A stretch of 61,463 bases of DNA. Source: Tepidibacillus fermentans. GTDB taxonomy: Bacteria > Bacillota > Bacilli > Tepidibacillales > Tepidibacillaceae. Positions 17,164-25,946 of this stretch are shown here, piece after piece. The stretch lies in assembly GCF_004342885.1 (NCBI RefSeq), contig NZ_SMAB01000014.1:1-61463 (forward strand), read 5' to 3'. Position numbers and translations under genes: made by a program. The notes beneath the pieces were generated by a model. That model saw only the letters and a program-made list of their open reading frames with translations, did not search any database and was not told the origin of the DNA. Numbering within the stretch: the stretch's first letter is position 1; the number at the start of each line of letters is the position of its first letter.

Positions 17164-17193
17164 AATATACTACTTATATTACTGAATCATCAA
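17164..17193 (-). promoter_or_regulatory. promoter of the leader peptide / MFS transcript
   Basis: On the minus strand TTGATG (17188-17193), an 18-base spacer, then TATATT (17164-17169). The leader ATG is about 37 bases downstream of the -10. Confidence 0.55.
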
Positions 17194-17220
17194 TCTCTTT
17201 CTAATTTTTTTTAAACTTAA

Positions 17221-17655
17221 TTAATGCTTTCCCTCTATTACAGGGAACTTCTGAACAACCTGTTCCATCTCCCGAAGAAGCTCAGATAAATAGGTTTTGT
17301 CGGAATTCATTTTAAAGGTTAGGGTAGCACCTTTATTTGGTGGGTAAGTCGTGCTCACATTCCATTGTATATGCCCTAGTTGATCTTTTTTTGCTTCTAA
17401 ACGAATATAATTCTCTCTCATTTCCAGTGAAGCATAATCTGTATTCTGTTGACTCATTTCTTTTAATTGATTGAAGAGCCCACTGATCTCATCAGCAAAA
17501 ATCTCTCCATAAAAGGATGCTGAGTAACCAGGAATCTCCACATTGATTTTACAGGTTAACCAATTCACATCTAAATAATAATCGCTCTGTGGATACTTTC
17601 TGGTAACCACATCAATTCCGAGTTTTGACTTATCACCAGATATCGTGAACTTCAT
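17221..17655 (-). CDS. WapI-like immunity protein
   Basis: This 144-residue soluble protein resembles the WapI family of contact-toxin immunity proteins. Features are DVNWLTCKINVEIPGYSASF near the N-terminus, GHIQWNVSTTYPP in the middle and TYLSELLREMEQV at the end. The mixed beta-sheet and single C-terminal helix pattern fits. No WapA/Rhs toxin gene or toxin C-terminus lies nearby, so it would be an orphan immunity gene. The assignment rests on motif memory and is moderate. Confidence 0.5.
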   Translation of the reverse strand: MKFTISGDKSKLGIDVVTRKYPQSDYYLDVNWLTCKINVEIPGYSASFYGEIFADEISGLFNQLKEMSQQNTDYASLEMRENYIRLEAKKDQLGHIQWNVSTTYPPNKGATLTFKMNSDKTYLSELLREMEQVVQKFPVIEGKH

Positions 17656-17789
17656 CGTTTCCTGCCTCCTAATTTTAAATTTTCTATCCTTTAGTATGAT
17701 CTAATGTTTCCCAATCAAATCGAATATCCTCCAGAAATATTAATGTTAAGAAATTTGAAAACATAATATGAAAAGTTATCTAACCGATT

Positions 17790-17972
17790 ATGAAAATAGC
17801 TTCAACTTTATTTCAAATTACCACAGAAGCTCTAAGGGAGAGCCCAGAGCTAAGAGAAGGATTCTTAAAGGTTCATTCCGAGTTTTTAAAATATCCAGAG
17901 GCAGAAGAACTAATTAAAGAAAAGTATAGAAACACACAAAAAATATTTGCAATAATCATCAAGCAAAAATAG
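17790..17972 (+). CDS. hypothetical 60-aa protein or fragment
   Basis: The 60-codon ORF (MKIASTLFQITTEALRESPEL...) is helical and charged, with codon use like a real gene, and ends exactly at a strong terminator. The ribosome binding site is poor. It may be the tail of a truncated gene whose 5' part is lost, as several neighbours are broken. I do not recognise it. The flanking 17656-17789 shows nothing else. Confidence 0.35.
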   Translation: MKIASTLFQITTEALRESPELREGFLKVHSEFLKYPEAEELIKEKYRNTQKIFAIIIKQK

Positions 17973-18004
17973 GTACCCCGTGAGGAGTACCTATTCTTTA
18001 TTTC
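17968..18004 (+). terminator. intrinsic terminator
   Basis: AATAGGTAC (17968-17976) and GTACCTATT (17987-17995) form a perfect 9-bp stem, followed by CTTTATTTCT. Confidence 0.7.
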
Positions 18005-18012
18005 TAAATCAA

Positions 18013-18313
18013 TAACCTCATTAGCTACTTTGGAACGATTCCACTCATCTTTTCCCTCGTTTATGCTGCTTTTCTTTACCGACATTCTGTAAATAAATCA
18101 ACAGACAAAAAGCAAATTAATGACTTAAAAAAAGAGCTTACGAAGATAAAAGTGACAGTGAATGACAAGAAAAAGGTCTACCTTACATTTGATGATGGGC
18201 CTACCACACTAACGCCCAGGATATTAGATCTTTTAAAGCAAAAAGAGGTTCACGGAACCTACTTTATAAAAGAAGAGTTAAATCAATTAGTTTCATTAAA
18301 AATTGCAAAATAA
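18013..18313 (+). pseudogene. truncated polysaccharide deacetylase
   Basis: An open frame without a start codon encodes a membrane anchor (TIPLIFSLVYAAFLY), a lysine-rich linker, then KKVYLTFDDGPTTLTPRILD and EVHGTYFI, the first catalytic motif of NodB-type deacetylases. It ends after about 30 further residues at a stop, so the HxxxH zinc motif and the rest of the domain are missing. The intact pdaA at 13085 is a different subfamily. Confidence 0.7.
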
Positions 18314-18382
18314 ACCAATTGTTAGATAACGGGTATTTGTACCAGAACTATTCTAGACCAGCAATAAGAGATTTTATTATTT

Positions 18383-19264
18383 CTAGTATTCAATTCGAAT
18401 TTTATAAAGCTGATTTGCTAGATCATTTAATTCCCTTTTTAAGAGAAGCTTTTCCGTAAACCGCTTGGGTATCGATTCATAGCCTTTATCAAGTCCCATG
18501 AGTCCTCCAGAAATTGCGGCAATTGTGTCACTATCGCCCCCCATATTTGCTGCTTCAATAATAACCTCCTCCACCGTTGAATACTGGAGAAGAAGATGCA
18601 ATACCCATAGAAATGTATGTACGACGTACCCATTTGGAGGAACATTTGGTTTTCCTTTTAAGACGGATTCGTATCTCGTTCCTTTGATGTCGTTTTGAAT
18701 CGCTTGTTTAAGATCCATTTCCGAAGTAAGGATTCGATGAGCAATCCGATTATAGATTACGCTCGCCTCACTTGCCAAAAAGTCATAATGCGTTAATCTC
18801 GATTGACTTTCCGTTATTTTTTCAATGGTTAGTAAATCCTGATACGACAAAGCAACAGGCAATGTTCGCATTAGCGTTCCATTACCAGCACTTCTACCAT
18901 TCCCTAATTCATGAGCTTTACTCACTGCCAGCTCCCAATCATTGGTTTCTATATACTGTTCGAGTGCCAGACTTACAGTTCTCCCGACATCTTTAGGATT
19001 CGTTTGAAACCATTTCATAAATTCCTCGCCAATTGCTGGAACTGGATCTTTCGAATTTGCGATAATTCCCTTTGCTACAGCAATTGTCATCGCCGTGTCA
19101 TCTGTTGTTTCTCCCGGTTCTAAATTCCAGACTCCTCCACCTACGATCTCTGTAAGTCGACCGTATTTCTGTTGAATTTGTTCAGGTGTCATAAATTCTG
19201 TCGTGCCACCTAACGCATCACCAACCGCAACACCAAATAAAGCCCCTTTTATTTTGTCTAACAT
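18383..19264 (-). CDS. ADP-ribosylglycohydrolase family protein
   Basis: This 293-residue all-helical protein of the DraG/ADP-ribosylglycohydrolase family removes ADP-ribose from proteins or small molecules. The paired metal-binding motifs are intact: GDALGG near residue 15, TTDDT at 53-57, GNGRSAGNGTLMR, and MGGDSDTIAA near the C-terminus. It appears monocistronic. No ADP-ribosyltransferase is encoded nearby, so the substrate is unknown. Confidence 0.85.
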   Translation of the reverse strand: MLDKIKGALFGVAVGDALGGTTEFMTPEQIQQKYGRLTEIVGGGVWNLEPGETTDDTAMTIAVAKGIIANSKDPVPAIGEEFMKWFQTNPKDVGRTVSLALEQYIETNDWELAVSKAHELGNGRSAGNGTLMRTLPVALSYQDLLTIEKITESQSRLTHYDFLASEASVIYNRIAHRILTSEMDLKQAIQNDIKGTRYESVLKGKPNVPPNGYVVHTFLWVLHLLLQYSTVEEVIIEAANMGGDSDTIAAISGGLMGLDKGYESIPKRFTEKLLLKRELNDLANQLYKIRIEY

Positions 19265-19448
19265 GGATAACCTCCTAAAAAAATGGTTCAGTTAAAGATT
19301 TTGATTCATAATCTTTATTAGAGCTTTTTAAAACCTTATTCTACCTTCATCGAAAGAAACCTTCTAACTTAAATGTTCACCTTCATAAGATAGATAGAGA
19401 ATATGAAAAATGATGGAAAACTGATGTGAGAGATTTTTTGTTCATTAG

Positions 19449-20359
19449 TCAATCCGGAAACCTTAACGATATGGTTTTCCGCTCTTCCCCCATTTGTGTA
19501 TTTATAAAAATTGCAGATGCTTGTTCTATGTACTCTTCCGGATTGGCTAATGAAGGACTAAAATGAGTTAACCATAATTCTTTTACGTTACCTTTTCTTG
19601 CTAACCAAGCAGCTTCTGAAATAAGCATATGTTTATTTTGTTCCGCTTTTTGTAGATAGTCGTCAGTAGGATACATTCCCTCGGCGATCAATAATTCCGA
19701 ATCGGAAACAAACTCGATCAATTCATTAATCGGACGGGTATCGGTCACATAGCATATTTTTAGTCCTTTTCTTTTCTCACCTAAAACCATATCCGGCGTG
19801 TAAACGATACCTTGTAATTCCACGCTTTCTTCCTGTTGCAATCTCTTCCATAGACGATTGGAACTTGGTTCTCTTTTGCTTTTTCTGGACTGAATTTTCT
19901 TCCTCTTCGAATCTCAATTTGATAGGAATAACAGGGAACCGCATGATCCACTGCTAGTGCATGAATATGAAGATCCTTAAGAAATGAAAACTCTTCATGT
20001 TTCTCATTTAACTCGATGAACTGGAGATCATAGAAGAGTTGTGGTGCGATCACGGTTAGACCTCGTACGACTTCAACAAGACCTTTAGGACCAACTAATG
20101 TTATTGGTTCTGTTCTCCCTGCATTCCCAATTGTTAACAAAAGACCTGGTAAACCTGCAATATGATCGGCATGATAATGAGTGAAAAGAATAACGTCGAT
20201 TGATTTTAATCCCCATCCTAATTTCTTGAGAACAATTTGCGTTCCTTCCCCTGAATCTATCAGGATCATTTTTCCCTTATACCGAACTAATAAAGATGTT
20301 AACCAACGGTTGGGAATCGGCATCGTTCCACCACATCCTAATAAACAAACATCTAGCAC
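19449..20359 (-). pseudogene. RNase Z-like metallo-beta-lactamase protein, single frameshift
   Basis: Two overlapping frames make one RNase Z-like (COG1234) protein of about 303 residues. The first (19781-20359) has GCGGTMPIPNR and the zinc motif THYHADHIAGLPG. The second (19449-19841) continues with VELQGIVYTPDMVLGEKRKG, CYVTDTRP, and LWLTHFSPS. One missing base near 19859, in CCAATCGTC, explains the switch. The protein would process tRNA 3' ends or act as a related hydrolase. A sequencing error cannot be excluded. Confidence 0.8.
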
Positions 20360-20552
20360 CTAATCACCTCCATTTTTTTACTTTTACTATTCTGTCCAAA
20401 ACCCCCAATTTCCATTGGGATAGTTACGACTATTAACAATAAAGGATAAAAAATAAAAGAATGCTTTCCAATAAAAGAAAAATGGCAGAAATGATTCTCT
20501 GACATCGTTATTTTTATTTTTTGATGATTTCAGTCAAATTTATCCTTTAAAT

Positions 20553-21518
20553 TTATACTCCCCTTCCATACACAGCAATCCATTTCTTTAGCATCTCTTT
20601 CATCTTGTCCCTATATTCCTTTGGCTCTAGTATTTCAGTATCAGGGCCATACTGGTAGATCCAATTTAAAAATTCTCGATCATGGTTAACGGTAACTTCG
20701 AATAAAAGGCTTCCATCTGGATTATCCGTTAATTTCGGGATGACAAATAATTCTTCTTCCTTAATATAGCGTGCAACTCTTGGGCTAAATTTTACCTTAA
20801 AGTGGATCTTTTTCTCACCACGTTCGATCGACCAGGTATTTTTTAAATAGTGGCGAATATTAAAGTCTTTCATATCAAAGGTTTGGTCTGTCATTCTTAC
20901 ATCAAGAAAATGGCTAATTCGGAATGTTCTGATATCCTTGGCCACATGGCAATACCCAACCAGATAAAATCGTTGTTCTCTAGGAACTAAGTAGTAAGGA
21001 TCAATCTCACGTTCAGATGTATCATTACGACTTTGGGTATGATATATCGTTTGAATTGTCTTTTTTGATAGAATGGCTTGGATAATCGGTAGCATGAAGT
21101 TGGTCCGATCTTGTCGATATGCAGGAGATCCCATTTGAATAATATCTGTTACTTTTTTTAGGATTTCATCATTTTGCTTTTTCTCTTTCTTATAGGTTGC
21201 CATTACTTTTTCATAGGCTGTGTCAAAACCTTTTGGCAGCATATGTTTTACGGGCTGAATAATGGATGGCAGCATAGAAAAGGATAATGCTTCTTGCTCG
21301 TCCCAATTTAAGGGATAGAGGGAAAAGTCACCAATGAACTGATAACCTTTCCCATGACCCATATTTGAAATGGGGGCAATGCTTGATAATGTTTCTAAAT
21401 CCCGATAAATGGTTCGTTCTGTAGTCTCACATCTTTCTGCTAATTCTCGTGCTAATATTCCTGGTTTTGATTGAATTAGATTTAAGATGCGCAAAAGACG
21501 AATCATTTTCTCACTCAT
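20553..21518 (-). CDS. YafY-type transcriptional regulator with WYL domain
   Basis: This 321-residue regulator has an N-terminal winged helix of the DeoR/HTH_11 type (ELAERCETTERTIYRDLETL) and a C-terminal WYL domain (IDPYYLVPREQRFYLVGYC, then FRISHFLDV) plus the WCX extension. WYL domains sense ligands, often nucleic-acid or nucleotide derived. It stands alone, divergent from the kapD-like gene across a gap of about 200 bases, which may be its target. Confidence 0.85.
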   Translation of the reverse strand: MSEKMIRLLRILNLIQSKPGILARELAERCETTERTIYRDLETLSSIAPISNMGHGKGYQFIGDFSLYPLNWDEQEALSFSMLPSIIQPVKHMLPKGFDTAYEKVMATYKKEKKQNDEILKKVTDIIQMGSPAYRQDRTNFMLPIIQAILSKKTIQTIYHTQSRNDTSEREIDPYYLVPREQRFYLVGYCHVAKDIRTFRISHFLDVRMTDQTFDMKDFNIRHYLKNTWSIERGEKKIHFKVKFSPRVARYIKEEELFVIPKLTDNPDGSLLFEVTVNHDREFLNWIYQYGPDTEILEPKEYRDKMKEMLKKWIAVYGRGV

Positions 21519-21719
21519 GGTGTACCTCCGAGTACTATAGATAAGTTCTTTAATTTTATGCTAAATTGTTAATATACTTTTTCGTCGCTATAAGGTCTTA
21601 ACCCTTCTACTTTTTGTGGAAATTTATAATACAGAACGTTTTTTCCCTGACCAAATGTTGTCATAGGACATTCTTATAATGGAATAAGTAATATAGAAAT
21701 AGGCTTGGGAGGGGTAAAA

Positions 21720-22379
21720 TTGAATTATATTGTGTTTGATTTAGAATTCACTGTGACGAAAAAACAATATATGACTGAAATAATTGAAATTGGAGCGGTG
21801 AAAATAAGAGATGATGAGGGGCGTTTGGAGGTAGTTGATCTGTTTCAGTCTTTTGTCCGGCCACAACGTCATACTACAATATCTTCAAAGACAAAAGAAT
21901 TCACAGGTATCACTCTGGATGATATTAATCGGGCACCCACTTTTCCGGAAATAATATCTGAATTTCTTTCTTGGATTGGTGATGACGAATACTATTTAAT
22001 TGCCTGGGGACAGGATGATAAATATCAAATGTTGAAACACTGTAAGCACTATAATCTGTCCTATGATTGGATTAAGAACTATAATGATTTTCAATGGTTG
22101 ATAACCAAGCGAACAAGTGGAGGCAAACATCAACGAATTGGCTTAGCGAAGGCAATGGAACTATTTGAGATTCCTTTTGAGGGAAGGCCACATCGAGGAA
22201 TTGATGATGCCTATAATACGGCGAAACTATTTATGACTCTATTCCCTACTTTAATCTTGGAGAAGAATGGTGTAGAGGAGGATTATTTGTATACTTCTCA
22301 ATTAGTTTACCAATCTGGTGAAGATGCGGGATACCATCCCTTTGCAAATCTTCAAACTTTGTTGCAGGATATAGGATAA
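21720..22379 (+). CDS. kapD: DEDD 3'-5' exonuclease, KapD-like
   Basis: This is an exonuclease-fold protein of about 219 residues related to B. subtilis KapD, an inhibitor of the KinA sporulation pathway, and to ERI-1-like nucleases. Exo I (VFDLEFT, Asp7 and Glu9), Exo II around AWGQDDKYQM and Exo III HRGIDDAYNT are all present. I place the start at the TTG at 21720 because GGGAGGGG lies just upstream; the first in-frame TTG at 21705 would overlap that site. It is closed by a terminator. Confidence 0.78.
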   Translation: MNYIVFDLEFTVTKKQYMTEIIEIGAVKIRDDEGRLEVVDLFQSFVRPQRHTTISSKTKEFTGITLDDINRAPTFPEIISEFLSWIGDDEYYLIAWGQDDKYQMLKHCKHYNLSYDWIKNYNDFQWLITKRTSGGKHQRIGLAKAMELFEIPFEGRPHRGIDDAYNTAKLFMTLFPTLILEKNGVEEDYLYTSQLVYQSGEDAGYHPFANLQTLLQDIG

Positions 22380-22410
22380 GAGCAAGGTCATCGGACCCTG
22401 CTCTTTTTTT
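22379..22410 (+). terminator. intrinsic terminator of kapD-like gene
   Basis: AGAGCA...TGCTCT (22379-22384, 22399-22404) with an inner GGTC / GACC, followed by seven Ts. Confidence 0.85.
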
Positions 22411-22454
22411 CGTCTTTTATTTTGTTTGAATATGTCATCACAAAACTGATTCGG

Positions 22455-22570
22455 TAGTAGATCGCATTACTTAATGCTGTAATATCTGAATAGCCACATA
22501 ATATTTTTGGATTTGCTTGAATCTACGAATAATCGAGATATCTTAATAATTGATTACTGTTATGCCCACC
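22455..22570 (-). pseudogene. fragment of an S66 LD-carboxypeptidase gene
   Basis: Translated on the minus strand the segment reads GGHNSNQLLRYLDYS, a stop, then IQANPKILCGYSDITALSNA. This is almost identical to residues 84-119 of the intact S66 protein at 1319-2296. The DNA identity is also high across about 110 bases. It is therefore a broken duplicate with an in-frame TAG, fused to the end of the ORF at 22543. Confidence 0.85.
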
Positions 22571-22854
22571 AACGGTAATTGCGTAACACCAACGAAACTT
22601 GGACCAAGAATTTTTAGGGCTTCACGAAGATAATTTTGATCAAACCCCTGAAAAGAACCAGAAACGATTGCTCCACCAGTAATGTTTAGATTACGTGTTC
22701 TATTTAAATAATCTTGAATAGTAAAGTTATTAGGAAGAAAACCTTGATTTTTAACTAAAAAAACGATAATCAATAATATGAAAATGAGAATCAAATATTG
22801 GAAACATACATAATGTCCCCTTTCGGTATTGTTACCATCCATTTCTCTCATCAA
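22543..22854 (-). CDS. hypothetical single-pass membrane protein (C-terminus altered)
   Basis: A 103-codon ORF encodes a polar N-terminus, one strong TM helix (LILIFILLIIVFLV, about residues 21-36) and a soluble C-terminal part with NITGGAIVSGSFQG. The last few codons lie inside the S66 fragment, so the native C-terminus may have been replaced by a recombination event. The ribosome binding site is weak. I do not recognise it. Confidence 0.45.
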   Translation of the reverse strand: MMREMDGNNTERGHYVCFQYLILIFILLIIVFLVKNQGFLPNNFTIQDYLNRTRNLNITGGAIVSGSFQGFDQNYLREALKILGPSFVGVTQLPLVGITVINY

Positions 22855-22937
22855 GTTTTTGAAATTTCACTTAATGTAGTCAGAATTTTTATTGAGAGCG
22901 ATCCTTATCTAGTTCTTTACCATAGATCCTTCCAAAT

Positions 22938-24212
22938 TTACACCCCAGTGTATCCTAATTGATTCATGAATTCTTCATATTCAAGTTCAGCCTGTGCCTG
23001 AGCTTCAATACGAGCCAGATTCACTTCATCAAAATATGAGTGAAGCAGATAAACCACATGAGGATCAATCATCGATTTGGAAGCCATATCATCCAAAATA
23101 CTTAACGCTTTTTCTTTATCCATTCCTTTTCGATAAGGACGATCTTCTGTAATTGCAGTAAATACATCTGCAACTGCCATAATTCTACAACCTAATGTTA
23201 ATTCTTTAGCAACATAATGGAAAGGATACCCTTTCCCATCAAGCCGTTCATGGTGTGATGAGGCCCAATGGACAATTTCCTCTATATCTTTCATATGTTC
23301 TAGTACCCTTTTCGTATAATAAACATGTTGTTTTACAAGGTTGTATTCATCTTCCGTAAGTTTTCCTGGTTTCTCAAGTACTTCAATCGGAACAGCTAAC
23401 TTTCCTAAATCATGGAAGTAACCTGCAATTCTCATCATCTTACATTTTTCTTCAGTACACCCTGCTAAGCAAGCCAGCATTTCTGCCGTCGCAGCTACAC
23501 CACTTGAATGTGTAGAAGTAAACCGGATACGAAAATCAATGATTTGTGAAAATAATTTCCCCAATTCTAATAACCCATTCAAATCTAACATAACCACAGT
23601 AGAACGAATATGATTTGATAAGATTCGCTCAATAAAAGGACTTATTAAATCAAACCAAAAATATTCTTTTTTTGCTAAAATTTGAAAAACTTCAACTACC
23701 TCTGGGTGAAACATATTACCTTTATTTTCATTTATCTTTTCAGTTATAGCCTTAACTTGGTTTAGTATATTCTGTTCAGAACGATTAATCAGAATTTCAA
23801 TTCGATCAGCAAGATGAAGAATCTGACTTAAAATTGTTACCTGTTGGCGTAAATTTGAATCTTTTATCAAATCAACGTAGTAGGTATGATGATACCGAAC
23901 GATGTCAGCAACTTTATAAAAAGGTTGAAACTTTTTTAAAAACAAATAACTAATTTCCGCGTGAATATAATCGTAAGATTTCTCAAAACGAGTGAGATCA
24001 ATTCTTTCTTGAAGAGAGAGGGCGCCAATATCATGAAGTGCACCTGCAAGTATAAGCTCTCTTTGTTCTCTATCTGATAAGCCCATTTCTTTCGCTATCT
24101 GGAACGCAATATAGGCAACTCTTTTATGATGATCTGTTACGTTTTCATCTATCAAGTCTATTACACTTGATAAGGCCATTACTAGATCTAATTCATTTAT
24201 TCTAAAGATCAT
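22938..24212 (-). CDS. tandem HD / HD-GYP domain phosphodiesterase
   Basis: This 424-residue cytoplasmic protein has two HD modules. The N-terminal one carries HH at 28-29, HD at 60-61 and a HH at 108-109. The C-terminal one is a canonical HD-GYP domain with HD at 267-268, HHE at 320-322 and GYP at 328-330. HD-GYP proteins hydrolyse c-di-GMP or related cyclic dinucleotides with a di- or tri-metal centre. No receiver or sensor domain is fused, so the input may act through the N-terminal HD module. It is apparently monocistronic. Confidence 0.87.
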   Translation of the reverse strand: MIFRINELDLVMALSSVIDLIDENVTDHHKRVAYIAFQIAKEMGLSDREQRELILAGALHDIGALSLQERIDLTRFEKSYDYIHAEISYLFLKKFQPFYKVADIVRYHHTYYVDLIKDSNLRQQVTILSQILHLADRIEILINRSEQNILNQVKAITEKINENKGNMFHPEVVEVFQILAKKEYFWFDLISPFIERILSNHIRSTVVMLDLNGLLELGKLFSQIIDFRIRFTSTHSSGVAATAEMLACLAGCTEEKCKMMRIAGYFHDLGKLAVPIEVLEKPGKLTEDEYNLVKQHVYYTKRVLEHMKDIEEIVHWASSHHERLDGKGYPFHYVAKELTLGCRIMAVADVFTAITEDRPYRKGMDKEKALSILDDMASKSMIDPHVVYLLHSYFDEVNLARIEAQAQAELEYEEFMNQLGYTGV

Positions 24213-24374
24213 ATCATATCATCTCACCTATCCAAGATTATCCATATAAAAATTATAACTATTTTTATAGGAAACCAACAATATAATCGACTTAATTTCT
24301 CAGGAATCTTCTGATCTATCTTAGAATTAATATCTATAATCTGATTTAGTAGATTCACAAATCATTTGTTTAAA

Positions 24375-24599
24375 TTATTGATCCACGTTATTTGAAGGTG
24401 AATAACTTATTAAAATCATTGAACGATCGATAAGTAATTCTTTTCCTTGGTATTCGATTACTGGAAGATTCTTTAAACTGTGATCAAGTTTTATTACAGT
24501 AAATTCCCGTTCAATGGTTTCATGGGGTAATTTAACTATTATTTTATCCCCTACTTTGATGTCAGTATTTTCTTGGAAGGTCATACATATTTTCCTCAT
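24375..24599 (-). CDS. small hypothetical protein, beta-rich
   Basis: This 74-codon gene has GGAGGAAAAAAG directly before its ATG, so it is probably real. The product (TDIKVGDKIIVKLPHETIEREF...) alternates short beta-strands, ending MILISYSPSNN, and may form a small barrel. I know no family for it. It lies between the HD-GYP gene and the GNAT gene with its own spacing. Confidence 0.5.
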   Translation of the reverse strand: MRKICMTFQENTDIKVGDKIIVKLPHETIEREFTVIKLDHSLKNLPVIEYQGKELLIDRSMILISYSPSNNVDQ

Positions 24600-24663
24600 C
24601 TTTTTTCCTCCGGATTCTTTTCGTTATTCTTTAAATAGGATCACATATTGTTTAAGGGTTTTT

Positions 24664-25212
24664 TTAATTTTTACTTTCATTACTCTGAAAATATTCTTCT
24701 TTTAGGATTCCCATAACGATCTCATCATGATACTCTCCATCACGATAGACTTCTTTTCGAAGTATTCCTTCCGTCTTAAACCCACATTTTTCGTAACTTT
24801 TTATTGCTCGTTTATTAAAAGCAAACACATGTAATCGTACCTTATGAATGTTCATTTGTTCGAAAATGAATCGAATCAATACTTTCATTGCATCGGTTCC
24901 ATAACCTTTTCCCCAATATTCTTTATCTCCAATAAATATTCCAACAACTGCCACACTATTTTTCCAATCTAGTTTATTTATTCCACATCCGCCGATATAT
25001 TTGTGGTCGGGTATTGTTTCAATCGCAAAATTATATATGTCTTTGGTGGCGGTATTCGATTCAAACCACTTTTGTTCATCTTCGAATGTATAGAGGTAAG
25101 GAATCCCTGGATGCAATAAACGTTTTACCTCTGGATCATTGATATAAATTTGAGCCTGCTCGATATCTTCCTTTCGATACTCCCTTAATCTCACTTTTTC
25201 ACCTGTATACAC
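24664..25212 (-). CDS. GNAT family N-acetyltransferase (RimJ/RimL type)
   Basis: This 182-residue acetyltransferase has the RimJ/RimL-type layout: MYTGEKVRLREYRKEDIEQ at the N-terminus, the acetyl-CoA loop GDKEYWGKGYGTDAM and the C-terminal KRAIKSYEKCGFKTEGILR. The substrate may be a protein N-terminus, an amino acid or an antibiotic. It is followed upstream by the NUDIX gene with a gap of 25 bases, so they may be co-transcribed. Confidence 0.85.
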   Translation of the reverse strand: MYTGEKVRLREYRKEDIEQAQIYINDPEVKRLLHPGIPYLYTFEDEQKWFESNTATKDIYNFAIETIPDHKYIGGCGINKLDWKNSVAVVGIFIGDKEYWGKGYGTDAMKVLIRFIFEQMNIHKVRLHVFAFNKRAIKSYEKCGFKTEGILRKEVYRDGEYHDEIVMGILKEEYFQSNESKN

Positions 25213-25237
25213 TTATAATTCCTCCCAATTTTGAAAT

Positions 25238-25726
25238 CTACTTTGCCATATCCTTTGTTTTCTCTATTGCTTGATACCCTACCATTTGTCCACCTTTAAA
25301 AATACAAAGATGCTCATATTGCTTATCATCGAATAGCATTTTAGGTAAGAAGAATGGAATGTTTGATGCCACTCCTTCATTTTCAGGATCAAGAACCCAA
25401 GCAATTTCTTTCCAATCTATGATTCCTTCTTCTGTCTTTTTCGGGACTTGATAGAGATAATCTTTTGGTAATTCAGCAAAAAATAAATACATACCACCTT
25501 TATGTACTCCATCGACTTCCCATGTGACGGTACCCTTATCTACCACATCATCTAGTAAAATTCCTGTTTCTTCAAATACCTCTCTGATGACGGATTGTTT
25601 CAGTGTTTCCCCCTTCTCTAGTTTTCCGCCTATGCCATTCCATCTCCCCATCCATGGAGCTTGTTCTCGATTTATAAGTAGAATTCGATTCTCTAGTTTG
25701 ATAAAACAGATATTGTATTTGTACAT
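25238..25726 (-). CDS. NUDIX hydrolase
   Basis: This is a NUDIX enzyme of about 162 residues with the complete box GGKLEKGETLKQSVIREVFEETG. It hydrolyses nucleoside diphosphate-linked compounds, probably oxidised dNTPs (MutT/YtkD-like) judging from the size and the ICFIKLENRILLINR opening. The start is the ATG of MYKYN, with AAAAGGAAG upstream; the longer TTG reading would include it. Confidence 0.82.
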   Translation of the reverse strand: MYKYNICFIKLENRILLINREQAPWMGRWNGIGGKLEKGETLKQSVIREVFEETGILLDDVVDKGTVTWEVDGVHKGGMYLFFAELPKDYLYQVPKKTEEGIIDWKEIAWVLDPENEGVASNIPFFLPKMLFDDKQYEHLCIFKGGQMVGYQAIEKTKDMAK

Positions 25727-25825
25727 GGTTAAAACTTCCTTTTCCCTTTTCAAATTCTAATCGTCGTGATAAAATTAGTATAGCAAGTAGTTCTATTTTC
25801 GAAAACTTCTGTCTATACTATAAAG

Positions 25826-25946
25826 ACCGCAGAATAACTGCGGCCAGTACAACAGATTGCCTCAATGGCAGTCGGCTACTAATAATAAAGGCAAGAAGTA
25901 AGACCTCCTGGCCTCCAAGCTCAAGGGAGGTCTTACTTCTTTTTTA
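25826..25946 (+). ncRNA. antisense RNA antitoxin (RatA-like)
   Basis: A plus-strand RNA of about 120 nt is predicted. TATACT at 25814-25819 serves as the -10. It has a 5' hairpin CCGCAG / CTGCGG (25827-25843), a second hairpin around GCC / GGC near 25860, and a 16-bp terminator stem followed by Ts. It overlaps the 3' end of the toxin gene on the other strand, as in the txpA/ratA and bsr-type loci. The -35 is weak, so the exact 5' end is uncertain. Confidence 0.6.
25893..25941. terminator. 16-bp stem shared by toxin mRNA and antitoxin RNA
   Basis: AAGAAGTAAGACCTCC and GGAGGTCTTACTTCTT form a perfect 16-bp stem that includes the toxin stop codon. It has a T-run only on the plus strand. Confidence 0.8.

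Noticed and set aside
17873-18085. 70-codon minus-strand ORF
   Set aside because: It runs through a perfect terminator stem and over the deacetylase remnant; no ribosome binding site.
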